The notes under the pieces: generated by a model
Databases searched by the model: none
Told to the model about the DNA's origin: nothing
What the model saw: only the letters and a program-made list of their open reading frames with translations
Assembly: GCF_900156055.1 (NCBI RefSeq)
Contig: NZ_FTMQ01000006.1
Coordinates: 186,001 to 250,000, forward strand
DNA from: Rhizobium sp. RU33A
GTDB taxonomy: Bacteria; Pseudomonadota; Alphaproteobacteria; Rhizobiales; Rhizobiaceae
DNA length: 64,000 bases
Direction of reading: 5' to 3'
Shown here: piece after piece, positions 1-8,233 of the stretch
How positions within the stretch are numbered: position 1 is the stretch's first letter
Layout of the letters: each line of letters begins with the position of its first letter
Made by a program: the position numbers and the translations under genes

Positions 1-221
1 GACCTAGCGAGAATCGGCGCTCCCACCTGTTTATCAATATGCCGTAGCTGCAAAAAGCAAAGAAAGGGCCATACGGCTCCGCCCGGCCGCTCCCCCACAG
101 GAATGCCGCAATCCTGGCCGATCTTGCCCGACCTTCCGCCCCCGGCGAGAGGGCGCGGTCGCACGCAAGATTGCGGAAGGGGCCGTCTTCTGCCAGAAAG
201 CCAGTCAAAAGGAGCACGCAC

Positions 222-1682
222 ATGCTGGATGACCTGATCTCGGCCTATGGCAATCGTTTTCTCGTGGCGGCACTCGGCGTCAGCCTCGCCCTGCTCTGCC
301 TGTTCATCGTGCTCTGGATTCTGCGTAACCGGGCTCCCTCGCCCTTTGTGCGTGGCGGTCGCAACCGCCAGCCCCGGCTGCAGGTTCTCGATGCCGCAGC
401 CGTCGACACCCGCCGCCGCATCGTGCTGGTCCGCCGCGACAATGTCGAGCATCTCGTGATGATCGGCGGCCCGACCGACATCGTGATCGAAAGCGGCATC
501 GGCGACGAGCGTCCCTATCTCAGCGCAAGACCAATCCAGCCCCAGACTTTGGCCGAGCAGCAGGATTTACCCAAACCCGCCGCTCAACCGGCGCTCGTCG
601 CGACCGAACCGGCCGCACCGGCCATCGCATCTCCCGCAATCGCCTCCCCTGCTGCTATATCCAATGCCGCAGCAGAAGCACCAGCCAGACGCCCGATGGC
701 CGCGGAAACGCTTCGGCCAGCAGCCGTTTCACCTGCGGCAGATCCTCAACCAGCTGCCACGCCTGCGGCAGAGCAGCGTCGTCAGCAGGCGGCACCTATG
801 CGCGGCCCCGAACCGGCCATCGAAAACCTTGTAACGCCTTCGCCGGTGGCAACCGTGGCGACCGTTGCAGCGGCCCCCATAGCGGCTGCGGCCGTGACCA
901 CCGCCACACGCCCGGAGATGGCGCCTCCCGTTCGGGTCCAGTCGCCCGCAATGGAACCGATCGCGCGTCCTGAACCGCCTGTCGAGCCGTCAGCAACCCA
1001 GCTGACCGCAACCCTTGAGCCTGTTCTGGTGGCATCGGCACCCGCCGCAACCGCTCCGGCAAACGTCGAACCGGTCATGCGCCGCAATGAGCCGATAATC
1101 GACAGGGGTGACGGCCCCTCGGAGGCCAAGACGAGCGGCACGCCTCCGATTGAAGCTTTCAGGGTTGAGCCGGTCGAGCCGATCATGAGGAACGAGCTTG
1201 ATGCCCCGAAGGTCGAGGACGTCAAGGTCGAACAGCAAGCGGCAACGCCCACCGTCATCGATGCGCCCGCCGCAGCAGATCTGCTGGAAGCGGCACGCCA
1301 ACGGGTTCTTGTGCCCGCTCAAGCGCCCGCAACCTCCCGTCTCGTGGAACCGGAACGTTTTGAACCGCAGGTCGAAAGCGAGGCTTCTAGCGTACCGGCC
1401 GAACCCGAAGCGCGCGACATGAGCGATTTCGAGCGCGTCCTCGAAGAAGAGATGGCTCTGCATCTGGCCACGGACCCGGCGCCGCAGCCTGCGCCTCAGA
1501 CGCCGCAGATCCTGCCCGAAACACGCGCCGACCGCCCGCGCCCGCCGATTGCCGCCATCTTGCCGGAAGCAAATCGCGCAACGGCAGCAACAGCCAACGC
1601 CGCACAGCCGGCTCCCGAACCCAATCTGCAGAACGAGATCGCCCGGATCTTCGGCGAGATGTCGGCCAGCCGAAATCCGTGA
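222..1682 (+). CDS. FliO/MopB-like single-pass membrane protein
   Basis: 486-residue protein. One membrane segment (about residues 13-34) is followed by a short basic stretch and a compact domain (about 45-95) in which RRRIVLVRRDNVEHLVMIGG resembles the FliO core (a beta-rich domain that follows a membrane helix in flagellar export proteins). Residues 110-440 are a low-complexity Ala/Pro/Glu linker, and the C-terminus (NLQNEIARIFGEM) looks like an amphipathic helix. The ATG at 222 is preferred over an upstream in-frame start at 171 because AAGGAG lies just before it. No flagellar genes surround it, so a role in flagellar export is doubtful. Rhizobial homologues are often labelled FliO by this N-terminal similarity alone. 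The function is inferred. Confidence 0.6.
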   Translation: MLDDLISAYGNRFLVAALGVSLALLCLFIVLWILRNRAPSPFVRGGRNRQPRLQVLDAAAVDTRRRIVLVRRDNVEHLVMIGGPTDIVIESGIGDERPYLSARPIQPQTLAEQQDLPKPAAQPALVATEPAAPAIASPAIASPAAISNAAAEAPARRPMAAETLRPAAVSPAADPQPAATPAAEQRRQQAAPMRGPEPAIENLVTPSPVATVATVAAAPIAAAAVTTATRPEMAPPVRVQSPAMEPIARPEPPVEPSATQLTATLEPVLVASAPAATAPANVEPVMRRNEPIIDRGDGPSEAKTSGTPPIEAFRVEPVEPIMRNELDAPKVEDVKVEQQAATPTVIDAPAAADLLEAARQRVLVPAQAPATSRLVEPERFEPQVESEASSVPAEPEARDMSDFERVLEEEMALHLATDPAPQPAPQTPQILPETRADRPRPPIAAILPEANRATAATANAAQPAPEPNLQNEIARIFGEMSASRNP

Positions 1683-1719
1683 CGGGTTACGGCTCTGGCA
1701 TCAAAGCATGCCGCAAAAT

Positions 1720-1744
1720 CGAAAAGACCCGCCAATGGCGGGTC
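1720..1744 (-). terminator. Intrinsic terminator after dksA
   Basis: GACCCGCC and GGCGGGTC form a perfect 8-bp stem with a 3-nt loop. On the minus strand it is followed by TTTTC, placing it downstream of dksA. Confidence 0.7.
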
Positions 1745-1780
1745 TGAATTCGTTCGGAAGATTTGCCTGAGGTTTCGACC

Positions 1781-2200
1781 TCACTCGTCGCGATAGACTT
1801 TTTCGCGGCGCTCGTGCCGTTCCTGTGCCTCGATCGACAGCGTCGCAATCGGGCGGGCATCCAGACGCTTCAGACCGATCGGTTCACCGGTCTCTTCGCA
1901 GTAGCCGTAAGTCCCGTCATCGATCCGCTGCAGTGCCGCGTCGATCTTGGAAATCAGCTTGCGCTGCCGATCACGGGCTCGAAGCTCGATGGCTCTGTCG
2001 GTTTCTGAGGAAGCCCGGTCTGCAAGATCAGGATGATTGGCGCTCTCTTCAGCCAGGTGGTCGAGCGTCTCACGCGCTTCGCGCAGGATGTCGTTTTTCC
2101 AGGCGATCAGCTTTGCCCTGAAATAGGCCCGCTGATTGGCGTTCATGAACTCTTCGTCCTCCGAGAGCACATAATTGCTAAGATTGATCTTCTCACTCAA
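1781..2200 (-). CDS. dksA: RNA polymerase-binding transcription factor DksA, one-cysteine type
   Basis: 139 residues. DksA enters the RNA polymerase secondary channel and, with ppGpp, retunes transcription during starvation. The central helices (about 30-95) form the coiled coil, whose tip keeps the acidic D58/D61-R62-A63 arrangement typical of DksA. The C-terminal globular part has only C101; the other three zinc-ligand positions read T104, S122 and A125, so the classical Cys4 zinc site is absent. The start is taken as TTG at 2200 because AGGAGA precedes it and homologues begin MSEKINL; an ATG seven codons upstream overlaps that ribosome site. It is a single gene with its own terminator, and an AT-rich upstream region (about 2274-2345) may carry its promoter. 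Confidence 0.93.
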   Translation of the reverse strand: MSEKINLSNYVLSEDEEFMNANQRAYFRAKLIAWKNDILREARETLDHLAEESANHPDLADRASSETDRAIELRARDRQRKLISKIDAALQRIDDGTYGYCEETGEPIGLKRLDARPIATLSIEAQERHERREKVYRDE

Positions 2201-2475
2201 CGCGATTCTCCTGAAGAACATCTCAATGGGCGGGTGTATATCCTTTCAAGGCAACCGGTTCAAGCCTTCTGACTGTTTCAACGCCATTTTTAAATCTGTT
2301 ACATTTTTCATCTAAACTTCTATTTTTTAAGCATAAATTGCTTGCATCCAGACGGCCGATACATACCATTCCGCCACGATAGGCTGATGCGGGCTTCAAT
2401 GCGGCATGGTTGACGGCAAGGCCTAAGAACCGGTAGGTCAATTCTCAAGCTCCATCGCATGTGGATACCTCAAGG

Positions 2476-2970
2476 ATGACGCCCTCCATTCAGCTTCCCC
2501 AGCGCATCTATCTGCTGCGTCACGCGAAATCCGGCTGGGCCGAGCCCGGCGGTCGCGATTTCGACCGCAGCCTTTCGGATGCCGGCTTCGCCGAAGCGGA
2601 GATCCTGGCAGAAACAGCAGCCGACAGGGGCTATCGCCCAGATCTGGTGATATGCTCGACCGCCAAGCGTTGCCGACAGACGGCAGAGGCGATCAACCGC
2701 GTCTTCTCCGGCCTCGTCGAGTTTCGCCATGTCGACGCGCTCTACAATGCACCGGCCGAGGCCTATCTCGAAATCGTCAGCTCGATCCGTGGCGTCGAGG
2801 CCCTGATGCTCGTCGGCCACAACCCGGCCATTGAGGAAGTCTTTGCACGTCTGTGCGGAAACGACGTCATGGCCCGCACCGTGCCAGAGGGCTATCCGAC
2901 CTCTGGCCTCGCGGTGATCGACGCCATCAGCGAGGAAGCCTATGCGCTTCGGGACTTTCTCGTCGGCTGA
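2476..2970 (+). CDS. SixA-like histidine phosphatase family protein
   Basis: 164-residue phosphoglycerate-mutase-fold phosphatase of the short SixA type, whose known members remove phosphate from phosphohistidine in phosphorelay or PTS proteins. The catalytic R15-H16 lies in LLRHAKSGW, and the second histidine is H115 in LVGHNP. A STAKRCRQTA stretch matches the family's second phosphate-pocket arginine. The start is uncertain: ATG 2476 is used, but GTG 2461 is in frame and neither has a convincing ribosome site. The true substrate cannot be told from sequence. Confidence 0.75.
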   Translation: MTPSIQLPQRIYLLRHAKSGWAEPGGRDFDRSLSDAGFAEAEILAETAADRGYRPDLVICSTAKRCRQTAEAINRVFSGLVEFRHVDALYNAPAEAYLEIVSSIRGVEALMLVGHNPAIEEVFARLCGNDVMARTVPEGYPTSGLAVIDAISEEAYALRDFLVG

Positions 2971-2980
2971 CCAGATCAGC

Positions 2981-3006
2981 CGCGACGCGTAGGTCGCCTC
3001 TTTTTT
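2981..3006 (+). terminator. Probable terminator after the sixA-like gene
   Basis: A short GCGAC/GTCGC stem is followed by CC and a TCTTTTTT tract, immediately downstream of the gene ending at 2970. The stem is only 5-6 bp, so confidence is moderate. Confidence 0.5.
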
Positions 3007-3100
3007 GCGCTGCACGCCCCGCCTATATGTAGTGAAATGGCGTTGACGGCCGCGTGCCGCCGACAAGCCATACCCGCCACAGTCTCTGCAGGACGATGCC

Positions 3101-4573
3101 TTGCCCCCTTCCCTCACCAGCCTGACCGACGAAGCCGCGATCGCATTCGACAATCTCGCCGACCGCGCTGCCCACCTGGTCAATCCGACCATCCGGCTCG
3201 GCGTGACCGGATTGTCGCGGGCGGGCAAGACGGTCTTCATCTCGTCGCTGGTGCACAATCTCCTGCATGGCGGTCGCTTGCCGCTGTTCGAGCCGCTCCG
3301 TTCCGGGCGTATGGTCGGTGCAGCTCTGCAGGAGCAACCCGATGACGCTGTGCCGCGCTTCCAGTACGAGGATCACATCCGCGCACTGGTGGAGGAGCGG
3401 GTGTGGCCGGACTCGACCCGTGCGATCTCGGAATTGCGCCTGACGATCGAATACAAGAGCGCCAGCACCTGGAACCGGATGCTGTCTTCGGGAAAGCTGT
3501 CGATCGACATCGTCGACTATCCTGGTGAATGGCTTCTCGACCTGCCCTTGCTGGGGCAGGACTATCGGACTTTCTCCGAAAACACGGTCAGTCTCGCTGC
3601 CTCGGGCATTCGCGCAGAACTGGCGCGTGAATGGCTGGCACTCGCAGCTGCAGTGGATCCCGATGGGCCGGCAGACGAGATGGTGGCAAAACGCCTGGCC
3701 GAAGCCTTCACCACCTATCTGAAGCTCTGCAAATCGGATGAGCGCTCCCTGTCGACGCTACCGCCGGGACGCTTCCTGATGCCGGGCGACCTCGACGGCT
3801 CGCCGGCCCTGACCTTTGCCCCGCTCCCCGTTTTGCCGGAAGGCCGGGCGCCCAAGGGTTCGCTGCGGGCGATGATGGAGCGCCGCTTCGAGGCCTACAA
3901 GTCCGTCGTGGTCAAACCCTTTTTCCGCGAACACTTTGCCCGCCTAGACCGGCAGATCGTGCTCGTCGATGCCCTGCAGGCGATCAACCGCGGTCCGGAA
4001 GCCGTCCAGGATCTCGAACGTGCGCTCGGCGACGTGCTTGCCTGCTTCCGGGCCGGATCGAACAATATCTTGACGGCCCTCGTGCGCCGCCGGATCGACC
4101 GGGTGCTGGTTGCCGCCACCAAGGCGGACCATCTGCACCATGAAAGCCATGACCGTCTCGAGGTTTTGACGAGACGCCTTGTCAATCGCGCCATCAAGAC
4201 GATCGGCATGAGCGGTGCCGGCATCGAAGTCATGGCGCTGGCCTCCGTGCGCGCGACCCGTGAAGCGAATGTGAAGCAGGACGGCCACGATCTGCCGGTT
4301 ATCGTCGGAACCCCGATGGCCGGCGAGCGCATCGGCGACGAACTCTTCGACGGCAAACGCAAGACGGCAGTGTTTCCGGGCGATCTGCCGCGCGATCCGG
4401 AAGCCTATTTCCGCTCGGTCGATGAAAACGACGCCTCCGCCGCCCTGCCGGATCTCAGCATCGTGCGTTTCAGGCCGCCCGAACTCGACGAAAAGCAGGG
4501 CATCACCTTGTCCGTGCCGCATATCCGCCTCGACCGGGCGCTGCAATTCCTGCTCGGAGACCGTCTCGCATGA
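3101..4573 (+). CDS. ycjX: YcjX-family P-loop GTPase-like protein
   Basis: 490 residues, matching the YcjX/DUF463 family in length and motifs. The P-loop GLSRAGKT is at residues 37-44, with a DYPGEW segment as the likely Walker B/switch region near 137, and VLVAATKADHLH resembles a G4-type nucleotide specificity motif. In enterobacteria ycjX sits beside ycjF in stress-related operons; the biochemical role is not settled. Here too it is coupled to the next gene, a YcjF-like membrane protein, by an ATGA overlap. The start is TTG at 3101 with CAGGA about 8 nt upstream. Confidence 0.88.
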   Translation: MPPSLTSLTDEAAIAFDNLADRAAHLVNPTIRLGVTGLSRAGKTVFISSLVHNLLHGGRLPLFEPLRSGRMVGAALQEQPDDAVPRFQYEDHIRALVEERVWPDSTRAISELRLTIEYKSASTWNRMLSSGKLSIDIVDYPGEWLLDLPLLGQDYRTFSENTVSLAASGIRAELAREWLALAAAVDPDGPADEMVAKRLAEAFTTYLKLCKSDERSLSTLPPGRFLMPGDLDGSPALTFAPLPVLPEGRAPKGSLRAMMERRFEAYKSVVVKPFFREHFARLDRQIVLVDALQAINRGPEAVQDLERALGDVLACFRAGSNNILTALVRRRIDRVLVAATKADHLHHESHDRLEVLTRRLVNRAIKTIGMSGAGIEVMALASVRATREANVKQDGHDLPVIVGTPMAGERIGDELFDGKRKTAVFPGDLPRDPEAYFRSVDENDASAALPDLSIVRFRPPELDEKQGITLSVPHIRLDRALQFLLGDRLA

Positions 4574-5670
4574 TGAAACCGACCGTACCTCCAACTGGCA
4601 CGCCACTGACATCCTCCTCCGATCCCCAGAGGCGGCCAGCAGCTTTTACCGTGGAGGCAGAGGCGCCGCGTACCCGCACTGCCGAAAACCGCGCGCCCCG
4701 CAGCTTTGCCGGCGACGTTGTCATCGTCCCTGACGACCAGGACCCCTTTATCGCCGCAACCGAGGCCCTGCCCGAAGCGCCCGTCGCTGAACCGCGCCGC
4801 AGACGTTTCTCCTTCGCCAAGCTTGCGACCGGAGCCTTCGGGCTCCTCCTCTCGCTGGCCTTCGGCCTTTGGGTCGACCGTCTGATCTCGGATCTCTTCG
4901 CCCGGGCCGACTGGCTCGGCTACCTCGCGATAGGCGCACTGGCCATCGGGCTTCTGGCCTTGATTGTCGCCGTCGGACGCGAGTTGGTCGGGCTCTGGCG
5001 CCTCGATACCGTACAGGACCTCAAGGTTGAGGCGGAAGCGGCGGCCGAGAGTGGCAAACGCAAACAGGCAGCGACGGTGGTGAAAAAGCTGACCGCGCTC
5101 GTCGCGCATCGTGCGGAGACCGCACGCGGTCAGAAGACGCTCGCCGCCGTCGAGGACGATATCATCGATGCACCGCAGCTGATCGAACTTGCCGAACGAG
5201 AATTGCTGTCACCCCTCGATGTCAAGGCGCGGGCTCTCATCCTGAATTCGGCCAAGCGGGTTTCGGTCGTTACTGCCGTCAGCCCTCGCGCGGTGGTCGA
5301 CCTCGCCTATGTTCTCTTCGAAGTGGTTCGCCTCGTCCGCAGCATGGCGGATCTCTATGGCGGACGCCCCGGCTCGCTCGGCATGCTGCGGCTGCTCCGC
5401 GACGTCTTTGCCCATCTCGCGGTCACCGGCTCCATCGCCATCGGCGACGGCCTCGCCCAGCAGGTGCTCGGTCATGGCCTCGCGGCGCGCCTGTCGACCC
5501 GCCTGGGTGAAGGGGTAATCAACGGCCTGATGACGGCAAGGATCGGCATCGCGGCCATGGATCTCTGCCGGCCGCTGCCGTTCCGCGCCGCCAAACGCCC
5601 CGGCATCGGCGACTTCATCGGTGACCTGACGCCGTCGATGACGGGCAAGGATGGAACCAGGACCGGGTGA
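4570..5670 (+). CDS. YcjF/TIGR01620-family membrane protein (DUF697)
   Basis: 366-residue inner-membrane protein. A disordered N-terminus (1-80) precedes two adjacent membrane helices (about 84-103 and 116-137), and a mostly helical C-terminal DUF697 region follows. The ATG at 4570 overlaps the ycjX stop (ATGA), with a second ATG directly after it, so translation is probably coupled and the two proteins probably work together. No catalytic motif is visible. Its role is inferred only from its constant pairing with ycjX. Confidence 0.82.
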   Translation: MMKPTVPPTGTPLTSSSDPQRRPAAFTVEAEAPRTRTAENRAPRSFAGDVVIVPDDQDPFIAATEALPEAPVAEPRRRRFSFAKLATGAFGLLLSLAFGLWVDRLISDLFARADWLGYLAIGALAIGLLALIVAVGRELVGLWRLDTVQDLKVEAEAAAESGKRKQAATVVKKLTALVAHRAETARGQKTLAAVEDDIIDAPQLIELAERELLSPLDVKARALILNSAKRVSVVTAVSPRAVVDLAYVLFEVVRLVRSMADLYGGRPGSLGMLRLLRDVFAHLAVTGSIAIGDGLAQQVLGHGLAARLSTRLGEGVINGLMTARIGIAAMDLCRPLPFRAAKRPGIGDFIGDLTPSMTGKDGTRTG

Positions 5671-5811
5671 GGCAGACGGGCCACACCCGGGAAACCAGTG
5701 TGTTTTGCCGATTGCCGATCACCCGATTTGAGGGTATTGGCAAGGATGCATTAACCATTTTTCCGCTAGGGTCTTTGCGGGGTTTCTGGTTTCTCGTACC
5801 AAGGCAAATCG

Positions 5812-6354
5812 ATGTTCTCTCGCTCCTCGACATTCGGCCGTTGCGCCGCGATTCTTGCCGTTGCCGCACTCATGCCGGTCACGGTCGCTGATGCTGCTTC
5901 GCGCGACAAGCGCTTCTTCGAATCCGTCGCGGGATCCTGGAAGGGCCCGGGCGAGATCGTTGCCGGCAAATACAAGGGCACCAAGTTCACCTGCAATCTC
6001 ATCGGCCTGCCGGCCGAGGGCAAGGAAACCGGGCTGAAGTTGGACGGCACCTGCCGCGTTGGCATGTTCAGCCAGCCGATGTCGGCCGTCATTTCTCAAG
6101 CCGGCGGCAGCTACAAGGGCCAGTTCCTGGATGGCGCAGACGGCAAGGGCCTCGACATCGTATCGGGTCAGGTCACCGGCAACCGTGCGGTCATGGGCAT
6201 CAATCGCGCCAAGCTGAACGGTGCCATGGTTGCGCGCCTCGAAGAGGGCGATGCAATGAACATCACCATTTCGGTAAAGGTCGAAGACCGGATGATCCCG
6301 GTCATTGGCCTCAAGCTCAACCGCCAGGCAACCGCCATGGCCGAAAACGACTAA
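5812..6354 (+). CDS. Conserved secreted protein of unknown function
   Basis: 180 residues with a clear N-terminal signal peptide (about 1-28, ending VADAASRDK), so probably periplasmic. The mature part has repeated short beta-like segments (GSWKGPGEIVAGKYKG; GGSYKGQFLDGADG), like small lipid- or ligand-binding barrels, and two cysteines (CNLIG, CRVGMF) that could form a disulfide. I do not recognise an enzyme motif. It is a single transcription unit ending in a strong terminator at 6384-6411. Confidence 0.75.
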   Translation: MFSRSSTFGRCAAILAVAALMPVTVADAASRDKRFFESVAGSWKGPGEIVAGKYKGTKFTCNLIGLPAEGKETGLKLDGTCRVGMFSQPMSAVISQAGGSYKGQFLDGADGKGLDIVSGQVTGNRAVMGINRAKLNGAMVARLEEGDAMNITISVKVEDRMIPVIGLKLNRQATAMAEND

Positions 6355-6381
6355 ACTTTCGTTCTCAGAGAGCGATCGAAT

Positions 6382-6906
6382 TCAACCGCGCCACCAGGCG
6401 CGGTTTTCGTTTGCAACGGCAATACCCGTCCGATCGACGGCATCCAGCCAGTCGGCCACACTCCGCCCCTTTACGGAAAGCTGCGGATAGAGATCCGCAA
6501 GCGGCATCAGTACAAAGGCGCGCTCGGTCATGCGAGGGTGTGGCACTTTCAAATGCTCGGCGTCAATGACCCGGTCACCGAAGGTCAGGATGTCAATGTC
6601 AATGGTTCGCGGACCCCAGCGCTCGACGCGAACCCGTTTCATCGTCCGCTCGATTTCGAGACAGGCAGCCAGCAGTTCCTGCGGTTCGAGAAGCGTCTCG
6701 ACCGCCGCACAGGCATTATAGAAATCGGCCTGATCCGTCTTGCCCCAGGGCGGCGTGCGATAGAGCCTCGACACGGAGGTCACGCGGCAATCGGATCGCT
6801 GGTCGAGACGGCGCAGCGCTTCGGCCATCGCCGCAACGGGATCGCCGACATTGCCACCGAGCCCCAGTGTGGCGGCCTGCCAGCGCTTAGTTTCTGAATT
6901 GCTCAA
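6382..6906 (-). CDS. folK: 2-amino-4-hydroxy-6-hydroxymethyldihydropteridine diphosphokinase (HPPK)
   Basis: 174 residues. Transfers pyrophosphate from ATP to 6-hydroxymethyl-7,8-dihydropterin, giving the substrate of FolP. Family motifs are present: LGLGGNVGDP at 14-23, SRLYRTPPWG at 46-55, the catalytic RWGPRTIDIDIL at about 96-107 (the two metal-binding Asp residues), and VPHPRMTERAFVL at 121-133. It is the third gene of folP-folB-folK, and its ATG lies 20 bp inside the end of folB, suggesting translational coupling. Its last codons lie in the terminator hairpin of the convergent gene. Confidence 0.95.
   Translation of the reverse strand: MSNSETKRWQAATLGLGGNVGDPVAAMAEALRRLDQRSDCRVTSVSRLYRTPPWGKTDQADFYNACAAVETLLEPQELLAACLEIERTMKRVRVERWGPRTIDIDILTFGDRVIDAEHLKVPHPRMTERAFVLMPLADLYPQLSVKGRSVADWLDAVDRTGIAVANENRAWWRG
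6384..6411 (+). terminator. Intrinsic terminator overlapping the folK 3' end
   Basis: AACCGCGCC and GGCGCGGTT form a perfect 9-bp stem with a 4-nt loop, followed by TTCGTTT. It terminates the plus-strand gene ending at 6354 and also encodes the last codons of folK on the other strand. Confidence 0.8.
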
Positions 6907-7258
6907 TGCTCACCTGCACATGGTCGAGGATCCCGGCGATCGGCGCGCTCGGCTTGCGCACCGTGATCCGGCAGCGCAGCATTTCGGGAAAACGGTCGAG
7001 AAGTCCGCGCGCAATGGCCAGCGCCAGCGCCTCGATCAGCTGCCGGCGGCTGCCGGTGACGATGTCGCGGATCACCTCAAAGGCGATGCCGTAATGCACG
7101 GTTCCCTCAAGCGTATCGGTCTCTGCGGCAGCAATCGCGTCCACGTCGAACTCCGCATCGACGAAGAAGCGCTGTCCAAGCACCCCCTCCTCCGGGAAAA
7201 CGCCATGATGGGCGAAGAAGGCACAATTCTTCAGGGTGATGGTGAAAACACCGCTCAT
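6887..7258 (-). CDS. folB: Dihydroneopterin aldolase
   Basis: 123 residues, the usual length. Cleaves dihydroneopterin to 6-hydroxymethyl-dihydropterin and glycolaldehyde in folate synthesis. FFAHHGVFPEEGVLGQRF (14-31) contains the pterin-binding glutamate region, Y56 lies in the expected VHYG segment, and the catalytic lysine is K102 in RKPSAPI. The start overlaps the folP stop as ATGA, and its own end overlaps folK, so the three genes form one tight operon. Confidence 0.94.
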   Translation of the reverse strand: MSGVFTITLKNCAFFAHHGVFPEEGVLGQRFFVDAEFDVDAIAAAETDTLEGTVHYGIAFEVIRDIVTGSRRQLIEALALAIARGLLDRFPEMLRCRITVRKPSAPIAGILDHVQVSIEQFRN

Positions 7259-8130
7259 GCAGTCTTATCCTTCCTCGCAGCAATCCGCCGCCCGGTTTCG
7301 AGCATAGCATCAGCCATGATCAGGGCATCCCGGTTGATCGCGACATTGTGCACCCGGAAAACGGAGGCAGCCTTCATACGAAGCGCAACAGTCGTCGCCG
7401 CAGTTGCCACATCCCGGTCGGCGGCATCCCGGCCGGTCAGCGCACCGAGAAAGCGCTTACGCGACGTCCCCGCCAACAGCGGCAGACCGAAGTCGTGCAG
7501 TTCCTCGAAGCGCGCGATGAGCTCCATATTCTCTTCCGGGCTTTCCTTGGCGAAACCGAAACCCGGATCGAGCACGATTGTTTCGCGCACCACGCCCGCC
7601 CGGCCGGCAATTGCAAGCGACTGCTCCAGGAAATGGCGCTGGTCGGCAATCGGATCGGAGAGTTTCTCGCGGCCACGACCGGTATGCATGATGCAAAGCC
7701 CGGAGCCGTGCTCTGCCGCGACCTTGGCAATCTCGGGCTCCCGCTGCAGGCCATGCACGTCGTTGATGATATGCGCACCGGCTTCGACGGCCGCTGTGGC
7801 GGTGGCCGCTCGATAGGTATCGATGGAAATAAGCGCGTCGGTTTGCTCACGGAGCGCTGCGATCACCGGGACGACCCGGGCGATCTCTTCTTCGACGCTG
7901 ACTTCGGCCGCGCCCGGGCGCGTCGATTCACCTCCGATGTCGAGGATCTCGGCACCCTGATCGATACACGCCAGCGCGTGCCGGACGGCCGCATCGACGG
8001 TATTGTGCAGACCACCGTCGGAGAAGGAATCAGGCGTCACATTGACGATGGCCATGATCACGCCTCGCTCGGCAAGGTCGAGCGTACGACCCTGTCCTAC
8101 ACGCCAAATTGTATGCTCAACAATGGCCAC
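7255..8130 (-). CDS. folP: Dihydropteroate synthase
   Basis: 291 residues from GTG 8130. Joins para-aminobenzoate to dihydropterin pyrophosphate; target of sulfonamides. Signature motifs are NVTPDSFSDGG (30-40), ILDIGGESTRPG (62-73), the D-P-G-F-G-F segment (LDPGFGFAKE) and a GTSRKRFLG loop. The frame stays open for 70 more codons upstream, but that part is unlike the family. GTG 8130 has GAAGG 4 nt before it and gives the usual N-terminus, which argues for the shorter protein. First gene of folP-folB-folK, divergent from the DUF922 gene at 8234. Confidence 0.93.
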   Translation of the reverse strand: MAIVEHTIWRVGQGRTLDLAERGVIMAIVNVTPDSFSDGGLHNTVDAAVRHALACIDQGAEILDIGGESTRPGAAEVSVEEEIARVVPVIAALREQTDALISIDTYRAATATAAVEAGAHIINDVHGLQREPEIAKVAAEHGSGLCIMHTGRGREKLSDPIADQRHFLEQSLAIAGRAGVVRETIVLDPGFGFAKESPEENMELIARFEELHDFGLPLLAGTSRKRFLGALTGRDAADRDVATAATTVALRMKAASVFRVHNVAINRDALIMADAMLETGRRIAARKDKTA

Positions 8131-8233
8131 TCGACCTTCGAACCCCTCGACGGAAAAGCATGAAGCTGCGATAGTGCAGACCGGGTTGGCTATGCCCCAA
8201 GGGCGCGGCGAATACAACATTGCGGAAAAAAGA

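Noticed and set aside
2223-2441. 72-codon minus-strand frame between dksA and sixA
   Set aside because: Crosses the AT-rich promoter region; no ribosome site or similarity.
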